From: Curvibacter cyanobacteriorum
GTDB lineage: Bacteria > Pseudomonadota > Gammaproteobacteria > Burkholderiales > Burkholderiaceae_C
Assembly (NCBI RefSeq): GCF_028649475.1
Contig: NZ_JAQSIP010000006.1
Coordinates: 248,001 to 312,000 of the forward strand
Direction of reading: 5' to 3'
DNA length: 64,000 nucleotides
Shown piece after piece: positions 1 to 9,017 of the stretch. The notes below the pieces were generated by a model. The model had not been told where the DNA came from. It did not search any database and saw only the letters and a list, made by a program, of their open reading frames with translations. The position numbers and the translations under genes are program-made. How positions within the stretch are numbered: the first letter of the stretch is position 1; every line of letters begins with the position of its first letter.

Positions 1-30
1 TCCGCGGTTCGAATCCGTGAAGCGCCACCA
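1..30 (+). tRNA. tRNA 3' end (partial, identity not determinable)
   Basis: The window opens inside a tRNA. Positions 3-7 and 15-19 form a five-pair T stem around the loop TTCGAAT (8-14). They are followed by the 3' acceptor strand (20-26), discriminator A27 and an encoded CCA (28-30). The anticodon lies outside the window, so the amino acid cannot be assigned. The tRNA 3' end is a possible integration site, but no integrase or att repeat is seen next to it. Confidence 0.85.
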
Positions 31-39
31 AAATTTCTT

Positions 40-89
40 CAAGTGCGACAAGCACTTGGACGCAAAGCCACCTTCGGGTGGCTTTTTTG
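40..89 (+). terminator. hairpin plus intrinsic terminator after the tRNA
   Basis: A first hairpin pairs CAAGTGC (40-46) with GCACTTG (52-58). A second pairs AAAGCCACC (64-72) with GGTGGCTTT (77-85) around TTCG and runs into a T tract. The second is a classical Rho-independent terminator for the tRNA transcript. The first may be part of the 3' trailer. Convergent gene 128-1267 ends just beyond. Confidence 0.8.
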
Positions 90-127
90 TTTTGCGACCG
101 CGCTGACTGCGCCAGGCCGCCAGCCGC

Positions 128-1267
128 TCAGCCCAGCACCAACACACAGGCGTTGTGGAACCGCGGCACGGCCGGGAAGCCTTCAGACTGCAGCGTGTCG
201 ATCTCACCCAAGGAGAGCGCACCGATCAAGCCGCCCTGGCCTGACAGCGCGTTCAAGGCCTGCAGTTCCTGGGCGGCCTGCTCGCCCAAATGCATGCGCC
301 GGCCGGCGCAATAAAAGGTCAGCCAGGGTTCGGGCGGGCGCGCGTGCTGCTGCACCAGCATGAACTCCACCAACTCGGGCAGGGCGGCGCCCTCCCCCAC
401 ATGAGGCGCGCGCAGCACCCGCATCAGGTTGCCTGGCGGGATCTCGCCCACGCACAGCAAGGAGCCGTCTTCGTTGAGCGCCACCGGGATGCGCACCAGC
501 ACATCCACCACGGTCACCAGACCAAACGGAAAATGCACGGCATAGTCGTAGAAGTTCTCGCGGGTCAGCACAACCCCGAACTCGCGCTGGATCAACTCCT
601 GGTAGACCTCGAACGCGGGCCGGTGATCGATGGTGTCGATGCGGTTTCCATGGCCCGAGGTGGCGGTCAGCAAGGCCCGGCTGACGGGGTAGCCGTGGCG
701 CGTGCAGGCGTCCACCCCGGCCGGCGCCAGCCACGACATCACGCCGCCGCGCACGCAGCGCTGGCCGTCGAACAGGCAGTCCATGGGTTGGAACGATTCG
801 CTGCCCGCATTGACCCCGCTGTAGCGCAGGGGCGAAGGCAAGGTGGCGTAAAGCTCGTCCATCAAGGCCCCGACATTGGGCACCATCGCATCGAAAATAC
901 TGAACAGCAGGGGGGGCTTGGGGGCCGGCGCGGCGCGCGACTGCATGGCTTGCACGGCGGCTTGCCAGGCCTGCACGCCGGCCTCGTCAAGCTCGGCCTG
1001 CAACACCCACTCGGGCATGTGTTCAAAGCACAGCAAGGCGATGTGGTCGTCCACAAAGCCCTGCTCGGTCAGCAACTGGGGAAAGATGGCCCCGATCAGC
1101 GGACAGGCCACGCGGGCACAGCCCTGCTGCAAGGCGGGCACCTGGGCCGCCAAGGCCTCCGGCACCAGGGCCAGCACCCCCGCCTTGGGCCAGCGCTGGC
1201 GCCAGTCAGACAGGGTGGTGGACAACTCGGACAAGTCCGCACTGAGGAGGCGTTGGGCAATGAACAT
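128..1267 (-). CDS. FIST-domain signal-sensing protein
   Basis: A 379-residue soluble protein resembling the FIST family, with an FIST-N half (about residues 15-215) and an FIST-C half (about 230-375). Recognisable features are a central SGVNAGSESF/CLFDGQ region and the VGEIPPGNLMRVL segment before the C-terminal domain. FIST domains are predicted small-ligand sensors, often encoded near chemotaxis or c-di-GMP genes. No output domain is attached, so it probably works with a partner, and the che cluster 3 kb away is an obvious candidate (inference). There is no signal peptide or membrane segment. The ATG at 1267 is the first start of the frame. Confidence 0.75.
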   Translation of the reverse strand: MFIAQRLLSADLSELSTTLSDWRQRWPKAGVLALVPEALAAQVPALQQGCARVACPLIGAIFPQLLTEQGFVDDHIALLCFEHMPEWVLQAELDEAGVQAWQAAVQAMQSRAAPAPKPPLLFSIFDAMVPNVGALMDELYATLPSPLRYSGVNAGSESFQPMDCLFDGQRCVRGGVMSWLAPAGVDACTRHGYPVSRALLTATSGHGNRIDTIDHRPAFEVYQELIQREFGVVLTRENFYDYAVHFPFGLVTVVDVLVRIPVALNEDGSLLCVGEIPPGNLMRVLRAPHVGEGAALPELVEFMLVQQHARPPEPWLTFYCAGRRMHLGEQAAQELQALNALSGQGGLIGALSLGEIDTLQSEGFPAVPRFHNACVLVLG

Positions 1268-1461
1268 GGGGCAGGTCGATGCGGCGTTGAGGCTTCACTG
1301 TAGCGGCAGCCGGCGCCCATCACTTGACGCAAGTCAAGCAAGGCCGGAGCACGGCGGCGGGGGCTGCCCAGCGCGGGGGGCCCGTCGGGCACGCGGCCAG
1401 ACCACCTGGGCCCTGCCGGGGTCGTCGGCGGTCTGACTGCGTCCCCATGCGCGGCCCTGCC

Positions 1462-2526
1462 TCAGGCCGCCACGGGCACGGCGCCCTGCGCGGCATGGGC
1501 GCCCGAGCCCGCGTCCACCGGGGGGCGCTGGGTCTGCGATTCGGGGGCGCAGTGCATGCCCAGGCGCTGCAACAGATCACGGTCTTTTTGCGCCTGCGGG
1601 TTGCTGGTGGTCAGCAGCTTGTCGCCATAAAACATGCTGTTGGCGCCAGCCAGGAAGCACAGCGACTGCAAGGACTCGGGCATCTCTTCGCGCCCGGCCG
1701 ACAGGCGCACCATGGCGCGCGGCATGCAGATGCGGGCCACCGCGATCATGCGCACAAACTCGAACGGGTCCAGCGCCTGGGTCCCGGCCAGCGGCGTGCC
1801 CTCGACCTGCACCAGGTTGTTGATGGGCACCGACTCCGGGTACGGGGCCAGGTTGGCCAGTTGCACGATCAGGCCCGCACGCTCGCGCCGCGACTCCCCC
1901 ATGCCCACAATGCCGCCCGAGCACACCTTGAGGCCCACATCGCGCACCCGCTCCAGGGTGTCGAGCCGGTCCTGGTAGGTGCGGGTGGTGATGATCTGGC
2001 CGTAGAACTCGGGCGAGGTGTCGAGGTTGTGGTTGTAGTAATCGAGGCCGGCGTCGCGCAGCTGCTCGGCCTGGCCGTCGTCGAGCATGCCCGCGGTCAG
2101 GCAGGTTTCCAGCCCCAAGGCCTTGACCTCGCTGATCATGTCGCCGATTTGCGCCAGGTGGCGTGGCTTGGGCGAGCGCCAGGCCGCGCCCATGCAAAAG
2201 CGGGTGGCGCCGTTGGCCTTGGCAGCGCGCGCAGCCTCCAGCACCTCGGCCAGCGGCAACAGCCTGTCGGCCTTCAGACCGGTGTCAAAGTGGGCTGATT
2301 GCGGGCAGTATTTGCAATCCTCCTCGCAACCACCGGTCTTGATTGACAGCAGCGACGACAGCTGGATCGCGTTCGGGTCGAAGTGCTCACGGTGCACCGA
2401 CTGCGCCCGGAACATCAAGTCGTTGAACGGCAACTCGAGCAAGCTCAGGACCTCGGCCACCGTCCAGGGCTTGGCGTTGACACGCTGGGCGTCCAGGGTC
2501 GGGGTGCGGGTCTGATTCGGGTTCAT
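1462..2526 (-). CDS. bioB: biotin synthase
   Basis: BioB is the radical-SAM enzyme that inserts sulfur into dethiobiotin, the last step of biotin synthesis. The 354-residue product has the radical-SAM cluster motif C67-x3-C71-x2-C74, the YNHNLDTS segment and the [10 protein letters not shown] segment, all typical of BioB. A ribosome site (GGAG) precedes the ATG at 2526. The frame continues upstream to 2754, but that extension is Pro/Arg/Gly-rich and unlike BioB, so it was left out. The C-terminal 25 residues are an Ala/Gln-rich tail that varies in this family. No other biotin genes are in the window. Confidence 0.97.
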   Translation of the reverse strand: MNPNQTRTPTLDAQRVNAKPWTVAEVLSLLELPFNDLMFRAQSVHREHFDPNAIQLSSLLSIKTGGCEEDCKYCPQSAHFDTGLKADRLLPLAEVLEAARAAKANGATRFCMGAAWRSPKPRHLAQIGDMISEVKALGLETCLTAGMLDDGQAEQLRDAGLDYYNHNLDTSPEFYGQIITTRTYQDRLDTLERVRDVGLKVCSGGIVGMGESRRERAGLIVQLANLAPYPESVPINNLVQVEGTPLAGTQALDPFEFVRMIAVARICMPRAMVRLSAGREEMPESLQSLCFLAGANSMFYGDKLLTTSNPQAQKDRDLLQRLGMHCAPESQTQRPPVDAGSGAHAAQGAVPVAA

Positions 2527-2826
2527 GGGCTCTCCACCGCCTGGCCCATCGGGCCCAGGCGCAAAACAGCGGCCAGGGCCGCGGGACCTGGGTGGCACCC
2601 GTCTGGCGACGGCCCACCCAACGGGGGGCGCCAGCCTATCACCAGCCGCCACCCGGGGCCGGCAAAGCCCCCGCGATCCGTTGGGCCACCCGAGCGGCCG
2701 GTCCCAGGCCGTGGCGGACACCGCGCCCCAGGTCCCCCACGCCAGCCCCGCCACCCCGCGGCAGACCCAGCGCCGCGACAGGGGCCTGCGCCCAGGGCGC
2801 GTCGGCGATCCCGACCCGGGCCTGAC
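2527..2826. other. intergenic, bioB leader side
   Basis: This 300-base G+C-rich stretch lies between the receptor-like gene and bioB, both on the minus strand. It presumably holds the bioB promoter. I see no convincing -10/-35 pair, BirA-type palindrome, riboswitch core or terminator. The open frames here have shadow-like composition. Confidence 0.5.
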
Positions 2827-4092
2827 TCAGAACAACTCGATGCGGGGGCCGTTGGCCGTGGCCAACTCCAGGCCCCGCGGCTCGTGCTCGCTGGCCTGCG
2901 ACGAGAGGCCCAGGGTCTCGGTGCCGGTGCCGTGCGCGTGCGCCACGCGCTGGGAATGCATCACGTAATCACTGGTCCAGCGGCGCAGCAGGTCCTCCAG
3001 CAGCTGTGGCGGCGGTGGGGCGCGCCCATCGATCAACTGGTAGAGCTGCGAGAAGTGCTTGGACAGGCTGGCCAGCGCGCTGTTGATCTGCTCCAGCAGC
3101 TGCCGGTTGATGTCCTGGAACTGCATGTCACCGAGCGTCTCCACGATGTCGGCGGTGACCTGCTGCATGCTGACTTCCATGTGGTTGGACAGGCCCGCGA
3201 GGTAGGGCACCACCTCGCCCAGGGTGTTGCTGAGCAAGCGCATGTGCTCGGCGATCTCGTGCATCTGCACCGCCGAGGTTTCGACCAGGCCTTCTTCGAG
3301 CCGCTGCAACTCGGCGTCCACGCCCTCGGCCGCCATTGCGATGCCGTGCGAGATCTTCAACGCCGCCTCGGAGGTCTGGGCCGACAGCCGACGCACCTCG
3401 GTGGCCACCACCTTGAAGCCGGCCCCGGCCTCGCCGGCGCGCGCGGCTTCGATCGAGGCGTTGACTGAGATCAGGTTGGTCTGGCGCGAGATGTCAGTGA
3501 TCAACTGCGCCAGCGGCGTCAACTCACGCACCTGCGCGGCCACGGCACGCACGCGGTCCAGGCTGCCCTGGCGCAGCGTCTCGAACTCGCGCTGGTGGTC
3601 GGCCAGGTGTTCCAGCGCCTGGCTGTGGCGCGCCGCCTGCGCCAGCGAGTCCTCGGACAACGCTTGAGAGCGCCCCACCGCTTCGCCGATGCGGTCGCGC
3701 AACTGCATGGTGTTGCCATGCACGCGGGTCATGCGCTCCATCATCGAAAACACCGCGGTCTCCGAGGTCTGGATGGTGGCGCTGACCTGCTGACGCAGCA
3801 CCGCAAAAGCCTGCTGCGAGGTGTTGATGTCCTGCGCGATCACCTCGTTGGTGGCCGGCGCGTGGCGTGCGCCCGCGCGCCCCAGCCAAAGCTGCAAACC
3901 ACTGCCAGCCACCAGGCCCAGCATCAGGCCCAGCACCATCTCGGGGGCCAGCCACTGGGTCATCACGGCCAAGGTGACGGCCATCGTCAGCAACACGCGC
4001 TCATGGGCGCGCCAGCCGCGCCACCAGAGTTGCAGCCAGGCCCGCAGCGACAGCCTGGAGGACGCGGAATCGTTGATCGGGTCAGTGTCCAT
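2827..4092 (-). CDS. membrane-anchored MCP-like protein with CheZ-like motif (left copy)
   Basis: A 421-residue protein. Two closely spaced hydrophobic segments (about residues 31-50 and 52-70) form a hairpin anchor with almost no periplasmic loop. A methyl-accepting signalling domain follows, with tip [17 protein letters not shown]. Near the C-terminus is MQFQDINRQ (D327, Q331), which matches the D-x3-Q catalytic signature of the phosphatase CheZ. The last residues are RIELF. Its paralogue at 15402 has the same layout. It lies 8 bases downstream of a cheY-like gene (4101-4466), with ribosome site GAGGTG. It is probably a cytoplasm-sensing receptor or a CheY phosphatase acting on its neighbour; the phosphatase role is inference. 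Confidence 0.85.
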   Translation of the reverse strand: MDTDPINDSASSRLSLRAWLQLWWRGWRAHERVLLTMAVTLAVMTQWLAPEMVLGLMLGLVAGSGLQLWLGRAGARHAPATNEVIAQDINTSQQAFAVLRQQVSATIQTSETAVFSMMERMTRVHGNTMQLRDRIGEAVGRSQALSEDSLAQAARHSQALEHLADHQREFETLRQGSLDRVRAVAAQVRELTPLAQLITDISRQTNLISVNASIEAARAGEAGAGFKVVATEVRRLSAQTSEAALKISHGIAMAAEGVDAELQRLEEGLVETSAVQMHEIAEHMRLLSNTLGEVVPYLAGLSNHMEVSMQQVTADIVETLGDMQFQDINRQLLEQINSALASLSKHFSQLYQLIDGRAPPPPQLLEDLLRRWTSDYVMHSQRVAHAHGTGTETLGLSSQASEHEPRGLELATANGPRIELF

Positions 4093-4100
4093 GTTTCACC

Positions 4101-4466
4101 TCACACACCAGGCAACACCTGCTTGATCACTTTCAGAAGATCGGCCCCACCCACCGGTTTGACCAGCCAACCCGTGGCCCCGATGCGCTTGGCTTCCTCG
4201 CGTTTGGCCTGCTGACTTTCGGTGGTCAGGGCAAGGATGGGGGTGAAGCGCAGCAGCTTGCGCACCTCGCGGATCAGACCGATGCCGTCGAGCTTGGGCA
4301 TGTTGATGTCCGTGATGATGAGGTCGGGCTTCAAGCCCGCCTTCACCTTTTGCAAGGCGGCCTCGCCATCGGCGGCGACCTCCACCTGGAATCCGCTGAT
4401 CTCCAGCGTGTTTTTCAGACTCATCAGCATCGTGGCGGAATCGTCAACAAGAAAGATGCTTTTCAT
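4101..4466 (-). CDS. CheY-like single-domain response regulator (left copy)
   Basis: A 121-residue stand-alone receiver. It has the acidic pair D8-D9, phospho-acceptor D53 in TDINMPKLDG, the Thr of ALTTES and the conserved Lys of WLVKP. There is no output domain, so it acts by protein contact. It is a clear paralogue of the receiver at 15012: both share LVDDSATM near the start, PDLIITDINMP, and GATGWLVKPV. Each copy is followed by an MCP-like gene. An AGGAG lies about 10 bases before the ATG at 4466. It transcribes away from the main che operon across the AT-rich region 4467-4997. Confidence 0.93.
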   Translation of the reverse strand: MKSIFLVDDSATMLMSLKNTLEISGFQVEVAADGEAALQKVKAGLKPDLIITDINMPKLDGIGLIREVRKLLRFTPILALTTESQQAKREEAKRIGATGWLVKPVGGADLLKVIKQVLPGV

Positions 4467-4997
4467 GGGGCAAGGCTCCTCGCGGTTTCGGGCCGACGGC
4501 CTCCCTGGGCAGACCCCCGAGCCCGGCGGGCCCAGCGGTCGGCCAGGACAACCGACAACGGACAGGTTAGTGCCTCAATAGTCGCACAAATGATTCAAAA
4601 GATAAAGAGCAACGCGCAAATTTGATTAAATTTGATCAAACGAAGGGGTGAGAGTCGCCTGCAGGGCGGCGCGTCTCAGCCCGTAACAGAGCCTCCTCCC
4701 TCTGAAAAGCCAGATTCCAACGCCATATCTGAGCATTTGGCACGCAAAAGCCCCCAAAAAATGCTCAAGCAATGGCGCCAGAACGGTCGCATCCCCGATC
4801 AGCAAATTGCATCAAATTATCAATTTTCTCAAAATTCAAAGCCAAACTGCCGGGAAAGTTCTAATTTAGAACAAATTCAACCCAATTGGCGGCAAATTTG
4901 CTCACAAATCAGATTAATGAATCACTTAATTTGCTTTTTTTGATTGTTTTGATAGCATTTGTGACGAATTTGATCAGACGCATCCCGAGAGGGCCCC
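4467..4997. promoter_or_regulatory. AT-rich divergent control region of the che cluster
   Basis: This 531-base gap between the leftward CheY pair and the rightward che operon is much richer in A+T than the rest of the window, especially 4580-4660 and 4780-4980. It contains the perfect palindrome TTTGATCAAA (4631-4640), a similar TTTGATCA (4969-4976) near the rightward gene, and several AATTTG repeats. It must hold promoters for both directions. A 103-codon open frame at 4632 has no family resemblance and was rejected. No confident sigma-28 or sigma-54 site was found. Confidence 0.6.
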
Positions 4998-5429
4998 ATG
5001 AAAAAAACCATCCTCACCATCGACGATCAGGCCGACATCCGGCGCCTGGTGCGCATGACCTTGGAGTACGACGGCTACACCGTGCTGGAGGCCAGTGAAG
5101 GCGCCGAAGGCCTGGCCCTGGCACGCAGCCGCCGCCCCGACTTGATCCTGCTCGACGTGATGATGCCGGGCGTCGATGGCCTGATGGTTGGCAAGACCCT
5201 GCAAGCCGACCCGGTGCTGAGCCGCATCCCCGTGATCATGCTGACCGCCCTGGACCGCGACGCCGACATCGACGCGGGCTTGGAAGTGGGCGTGCGCGCC
5301 TACCTCTGCAAGCCCTTTGGCCCGGTCGAGCTGCTGCAGATGATCGAGTCCTTCATCCAGGAAGCCGACGGCGCCGCCACGGCGCCCTCGGCCACCGCCC
5401 CGACCACCCCCCATTTCCCGTCCCGCTGA
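4998..5429 (+). CDS. response regulator (receiver domain only)
   Basis: A 143-residue receiver protein and the first gene of the rightward che operon. It shows D9-D10, phospho-acceptor D53 in [11 protein letters not shown], and the conserved Lys in YLCKPFGP. The last 20 residues are a low-complexity Ala/Thr/Pro tail. It resembles PleD/DivK-like receivers more than the CheY copies at either end of the cluster. No DNA-binding or enzymatic domain is present. A weak intrinsic terminator follows directly (5425-5451), so it may be expressed in excess over the downstream genes. The ATG at 4998 follows a GAGAGGG ribosome site. Confidence 0.92.
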   Translation: MKKTILTIDDQADIRRLVRMTLEYDGYTVLEASEGAEGLALARSRRPDLILLDVMMPGVDGLMVGKTLQADPVLSRIPVIMLTALDRDADIDAGLEVGVRAYLCKPFGPVELLQMIESFIQEADGAATAPSATAPTTPHFPSR

Positions 5430-5451
5430 CCCCGTTCGGGCCAGCTTTTTT
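5425..5451 (+). terminator. weak intrinsic terminator or attenuator inside the che operon
   Basis: The stem pairs GCTG (5425-5428) with CAGC (5442-5445) and CCC (5430-5432) with GGG (5438-5440), with one A-C mismatch, and is followed by six T residues (5446-5451). It overlaps the stop codon of the receiver gene and precedes the receptor gene by 40 bases. It probably reduces read-through rather than stopping it. Confidence 0.5.
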
Positions 5452-5491
5452 GTACCGCAGTCAAGTCCATTACTTCCCTGAGGAATCCGCC

Positions 5492-7414
5492 ATGGCACTC
5501 GTGAAAAAAGCCCCTACCCCCTCCGTCAGCGCCGAACCCGCTGCCGCCACCCGCAGCTCGGCCAGTGCCGCACGCGAAGCCGAAGTCCAGCGCAAGCGCG
5601 CCCGCACGCTGGCCAAACAACAGCAGGCCGCCGAGCGCATTGCCGCCGCCACCGGCCAGATGTCCTCGGGCATCGCTGAAGCCGCCTCCGCGGCCGAAGA
5701 ACTGCGCCGCGCGGCCGACCAGATCGCCACCGGCGCCGAAGAAGCCTCTGGCGCCGCCCAGGAATCGCTGGCCGCCTTCAAGCAAGTCGAGGCCTCGGTG
5801 ACACGCCAGATGCAGAACGCCGAACTCAGCCGCGTGCGCACCGACGCCATCCAGACCCTGGTGCAGCGCACCAGCGCCGAGGTCAGTGGTCTGGTCAGCA
5901 ATGTGGGCGTCTCGGCACAACGCCAGATCGCCTCGGTCGGCATGGTGGCCGAGCTGGAGAAGCAAGCCGCCAACATCGGAGACATCGTCAAGGCCGTGGC
6001 CCGCATCGCTGACCAGACCAATTTGCTGGCCCTGAATGCCGCCATTGAAGCGGCCCGCGCCGGTCAACACGGCAAGGGCTTTGCCGTGGTGGCCGACGAA
6101 GTGCGCACCCTGGCCGAGACCTCGGAGAAGAGCGCCAAGCAGATCCAGGACCTGGTGGGCCAGATCCAGCAAGAGGTCAAGGTCATTGCCGAAGGCATCG
6201 GGGCCTCGGCCAAGACCGTGGAAGGCGAAGTCGAAAACGGCCGCCTGATCACCCAGCAGCTGGAGCAAGTGCGCCGCGACACGCTGGAGATCGTCAAGGG
6301 CGTGCAGGAGATCTCGGCCGGGGCCCAGCAATCCGCCGCCGCCACCAAGCAAGCGCTCAAAGGCTCGGAAGACATCGCCGCCGCGGCCGAAGAACAGTCT
6401 GCCGCCGCCGAAGAGTCCGCCAAGACCGTGGCCGAGCAAGCCCAGGCCCTGTCGCAAAGCGAGCAGACCGCGGCCAGCCTGTCCGAGCTGTCCGAGGACC
6501 TGAAGAACTCGACCGACGTCGCCAAGAGCGCCGAAGAGGTGGCCTCGGCCGCCGAGGAGCTGTCCGCCGCGGTGCAGGAGATCAGTCGCTCGGGGGCCCA
6601 GATCATGGCCGCCATCGACCAGATTCGCAAAGGCGCCGAAGTGCAGTCGGCCGGCACCGAAGAGGCGTCCGCCGCCATCAACCAGATTGAGCGCGGCGCT
6701 CAACTGGCCATTGAGCGCGGCAAGGTCAGCGCCGAGAAGGTGACCGCCATCCGCCAGCTGCTGGCCACCAACAAGGCCGCGGTGGACAGCCTGATCGCCA
6801 ATGTGTCGACGTCGGCCGAGGCGTCGCGCAACAGCATCCGCCAGGTCAAGGAACTGGAACTGGTGTCGCGCCGCATCGACAAGATCGTCGACGCCATCAC
6901 CACGGTGTCGATCCAGACCAACATGCTGGCCGTCAATGGCTCGATCGAAGCGGCCCGCGCGGGCGAGTTCGGCAAGGGCTTCGTGGTGGTCGCCACCGAC
7001 ATCCGCAACCTGGCCCAGGACTCGGCCGAGAACGCCGACCGCATCAAGGACCTGGTCAAGTCGGTGCAGGACCAGATCGGTGTGGTGGGGCGCGACCTCG
7101 ACGAGATCGTCGGCATCGCGTCGGCCGAAGTCGAGAAGGCCAAGTCCACCACCGAGAACCTGAACCAGATCGAAAGCGACATCCAGGAGGTGGCACGCAG
7201 CTCGGACGAAATCCTCAGCGCCTCGACCGAGATCGGCGCCGCGGTGGCCCAGGTCAAGCGCGGCGTCGAACAGATCGCAGCGGCCGCTCAGGAGGCGGTC
7301 AAGGCTTCGGAGGAAGCGGCCGCAGCGGCCCGCCAGCAAGCCCAGGGGGCCGAAGAGCTGTCCGCCGCCATCGAGGAGATCTCCTCGCTGGCCGATGAAC
7401 TGCAAAGCGCCTGA
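5492..7414 (+). CDS. soluble chemoreceptor with two signalling tips
   Basis: A 640-residue cytoplasmic MCP with no membrane segment. Unusually it has two signalling hairpins in tandem: tip 1 near residues 173-192 ([19 protein letters not shown]) and tip 2 near 473-492 ([19 protein letters not shown]). Long Ala/Glu-rich heptad coiled coils, with many possible methylation Glu/Gln pairs, surround them. No separate sensor domain is seen. The start at 5492 is chosen because AGGA precedes it; the frame extends 14 codons upstream without a better site. It is followed 14 bases later by the triple-CheW gene, its likely coupling partner. Confidence 0.93.
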   Translation: MALVKKAPTPSVSAEPAAATRSSASAAREAEVQRKRARTLAKQQQAAERIAAATGQMSSGIAEAASAAEELRRAADQIATGAEEASGAAQESLAAFKQVEASVTRQMQNAELSRVRTDAIQTLVQRTSAEVSGLVSNVGVSAQRQIASVGMVAELEKQAANIGDIVKAVARIADQTNLLALNAAIEAARAGQHGKGFAVVADEVRTLAETSEKSAKQIQDLVGQIQQEVKVIAEGIGASAKTVEGEVENGRLITQQLEQVRRDTLEIVKGVQEISAGAQQSAAATKQALKGSEDIAAAAEEQSAAAEESAKTVAEQAQALSQSEQTAASLSELSEDLKNSTDVAKSAEEVASAAEELSAAVQEISRSGAQIMAAIDQIRKGAEVQSAGTEEASAAINQIERGAQLAIERGKVSAEKVTAIRQLLATNKAAVDSLIANVSTSAEASRNSIRQVKELELVSRRIDKIVDAITTVSIQTNMLAVNGSIEAARAGEFGKGFVVVATDIRNLAQDSAENADRIKDLVKSVQDQIGVVGRDLDEIVGIASAEVEKAKSTTENLNQIESDIQEVARSSDEILSASTEIGAAVAQVKRGVEQIAAAAQEAVKASEEAAAAARQQAQGAEELSAAIEEISSLADELQSA

Positions 7415-7428
7415 CCCAGGAGCGTGCC

Positions 7429-8994
7429 ATGAGCAGCGAATCCAACAAGGAACTCGGCCTGGCCGAGCCCGGCCCGGAGACCGCCGAGGCGTCGGACACC
7501 CGCCAGTACGTGACCTTCACGTGCGGCGACGAGGTGTTCGCCGTCGAGATGGCCCCGGTGCAGGAAATCATCCGTGTGCCCGAGGTGGTGCGCGTGCCCC
7601 TGTCCCCCCCGACGCTGGAAGGCCTGGCCAACCTGCGCGGCAAGGTGTTGCCCATTGTCTCGCTGCGCCGGGCGCTGGGCTTTGACGAGCGCGACACCGA
7701 CGACAGCTCGCGGGCCGTGGTGATCGACATCTGCCAACCCATGGGCTTTGTGGTCGACCGCGTGGCCAGCGTGGTGGGGGTCGATGTGGCGCAGATCGAA
7801 GGCGTCGACGGCATTGGCGGCACGGTCAACACCGAGCTGCTGTCGGGCCTCATCAAGGACATTGGCGGCCACGCCATGGTGATGGTGCTGAACTTCGAAA
7901 AGCTCATCGAGCAAGAGTTCGCCCAGCTCAACGACCTGCAGGCCCAGCGCAGCCAGCTGGGCGCGCAGGCCCTGCTGGGCAGCGGTGCCGCCAGCAGCGA
8001 CAGCGCCCGCCAAGGCAGCGAAGAGGAGCTGCACCTGGTCAGCTTCGACGTGGCAGAGCAGGAGTACGCGATCGCCATCGAGGACGTGCAGGAGATCGTG
8101 CAGGTGCCCGATCAGATCGTGCAGGTGCCGCATGCCCAGTCCCATGTGCTGGGCGTGATGACGCTGCGCAACCGCCTGCTGCCTCTGGTGGCGCTGCGCC
8201 GCATGTTCGCCCTGCCCGAGCGCTCGGCCGACGAGCAGAGCCGCATCGTGGTGGTGGCCCTGGGCGGGGCCTCGGTGGGCATCGTGGTCGACAACGTCAA
8301 TGAGGTGCTGCGCGTGCCGCGGCGCGGCGTCGAGACCATGCCCAGCCTGCTGGCACGCCAGAACGACATGGCCGACATCACCGACATCTGCCGCCTCGAC
8401 GGTGGCAAGCGGCTGGTCTCGGTCATCTCCACCCACAACCTCTTCCGCCAATCTTCGATCAGGGAGGCCTTGAACACCGTGAACCAGCAGGACGACCGCG
8501 CCCACCCGACCGAGCGTCACCACGACCACGGCGGCGACGACGAGCAAGTGGTGGTGTTCCGCCTGGGCACCGAAGAGTTTGGTGTGCCCATCGACAGCGT
8601 GCAGGAAATCGTGCGCGTGCCCGAGGTGCTGACCCATGTGCCCAAGGCGCCGGCCGCCGTGGAGGGCGTGATCAACCTGCGTGGCTCGGTGCTGCCGGTG
8701 ATTGACCTGCGCCGCCGCCTGGGCCTGGCCACGGTGGCGCGCAACGATGGCCAACGCATCGTGGTGTTCCTGATCCGCGGCGTGCGCACCGGCTTCATTG
8801 TCGATGCCGTGGCCGAGGTGCTGAAGGTGCCCCGCCAGGCCATCGAACCGGCCCCCCACCTGTCGGCAGAACAGGCCACGCTGCTGGCCCGCATGGCCAA
8901 CCTGGAGAAGCAAAAGCGCATGTTGCAGCTGATCGAACCCGACCACCTGCTGCTCGACAGCGACCTCCACTCGCTTGCCGGCATGAACGCCTGA
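7429..8994 (+). CDS. triple CheW-domain coupling scaffold
   Basis: A 521-residue soluble protein made of three CheW domains (about residues 24-165, 200-345 and 370-510). Each carries CheW hallmarks: a first-strand F-x-V/I-x2-V-QEIVRVPE segment, an L-RG-K/S-VLP-I/V-x-L-RRR core and an IVVD-x-V-x-EVLRVPR strand. Single-domain CheW links receptors to CheA. Three linked domains could bridge several receptors or kinases in one array. A charged His/Asp-rich linker (about 345-370) separates domains 2 and 3. It lies between the two-tip receptor and cheB. A second protein of the same build is at 41566. Confidence 0.95.
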   Translation: MSSESNKELGLAEPGPETAEASDTRQYVTFTCGDEVFAVEMAPVQEIIRVPEVVRVPLSPPTLEGLANLRGKVLPIVSLRRALGFDERDTDDSSRAVVIDICQPMGFVVDRVASVVGVDVAQIEGVDGIGGTVNTELLSGLIKDIGGHAMVMVLNFEKLIEQEFAQLNDLQAQRSQLGAQALLGSGAASSDSARQGSEEELHLVSFDVAEQEYAIAIEDVQEIVQVPDQIVQVPHAQSHVLGVMTLRNRLLPLVALRRMFALPERSADEQSRIVVVALGGASVGIVVDNVNEVLRVPRRGVETMPSLLARQNDMADITDICRLDGGKRLVSVISTHNLFRQSSIREALNTVNQQDDRAHPTERHHDHGGDDEQVVVFRLGTEEFGVPIDSVQEIVRVPEVLTHVPKAPAAVEGVINLRGSVLPVIDLRRRLGLATVARNDGQRIVVFLIRGVRTGFIVDAVAEVLKVPRQAIEPAPHLSAEQATLLARMANLEKQKRMLQLIEPDHLLLDSDLHSLAGMNA

Positions 8995-9017
8995 GCAGGC
9001 TGCGCAGAGACACGACC

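Noticed and set aside
1-2000. genomic island inserted at the tRNA 3' end
   Set aside because: No integrase, direct repeat of the tRNA end or base-composition shift follows the tRNA.
2600-2720. possible cobalamin-type riboswitch upstream of bioB
   Set aside because: The GC-rich leader has many G/C runs but no B12-box core or conserved junctions.
4738-4752. TGGCAC-like sigma-54 element
   Set aside because: TGGCAC is present, but the -12 part lacks TTGC at the right spacing.
4632-4943. 103-codon open frame in the AT-rich che control region
   Set aside because: Composition is Gln/Asn/Ser-rich without any family pattern, no ribosome site, and it fills a divergent promoter region. Treated as chance.
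5300-7405. 701-codon minus-strand open frame opposite the two-tip receptor
   Set aside because: It is a shadow of the high-GC receptor gene, with Gly/Asp/His-rich content typical of antisense frames.
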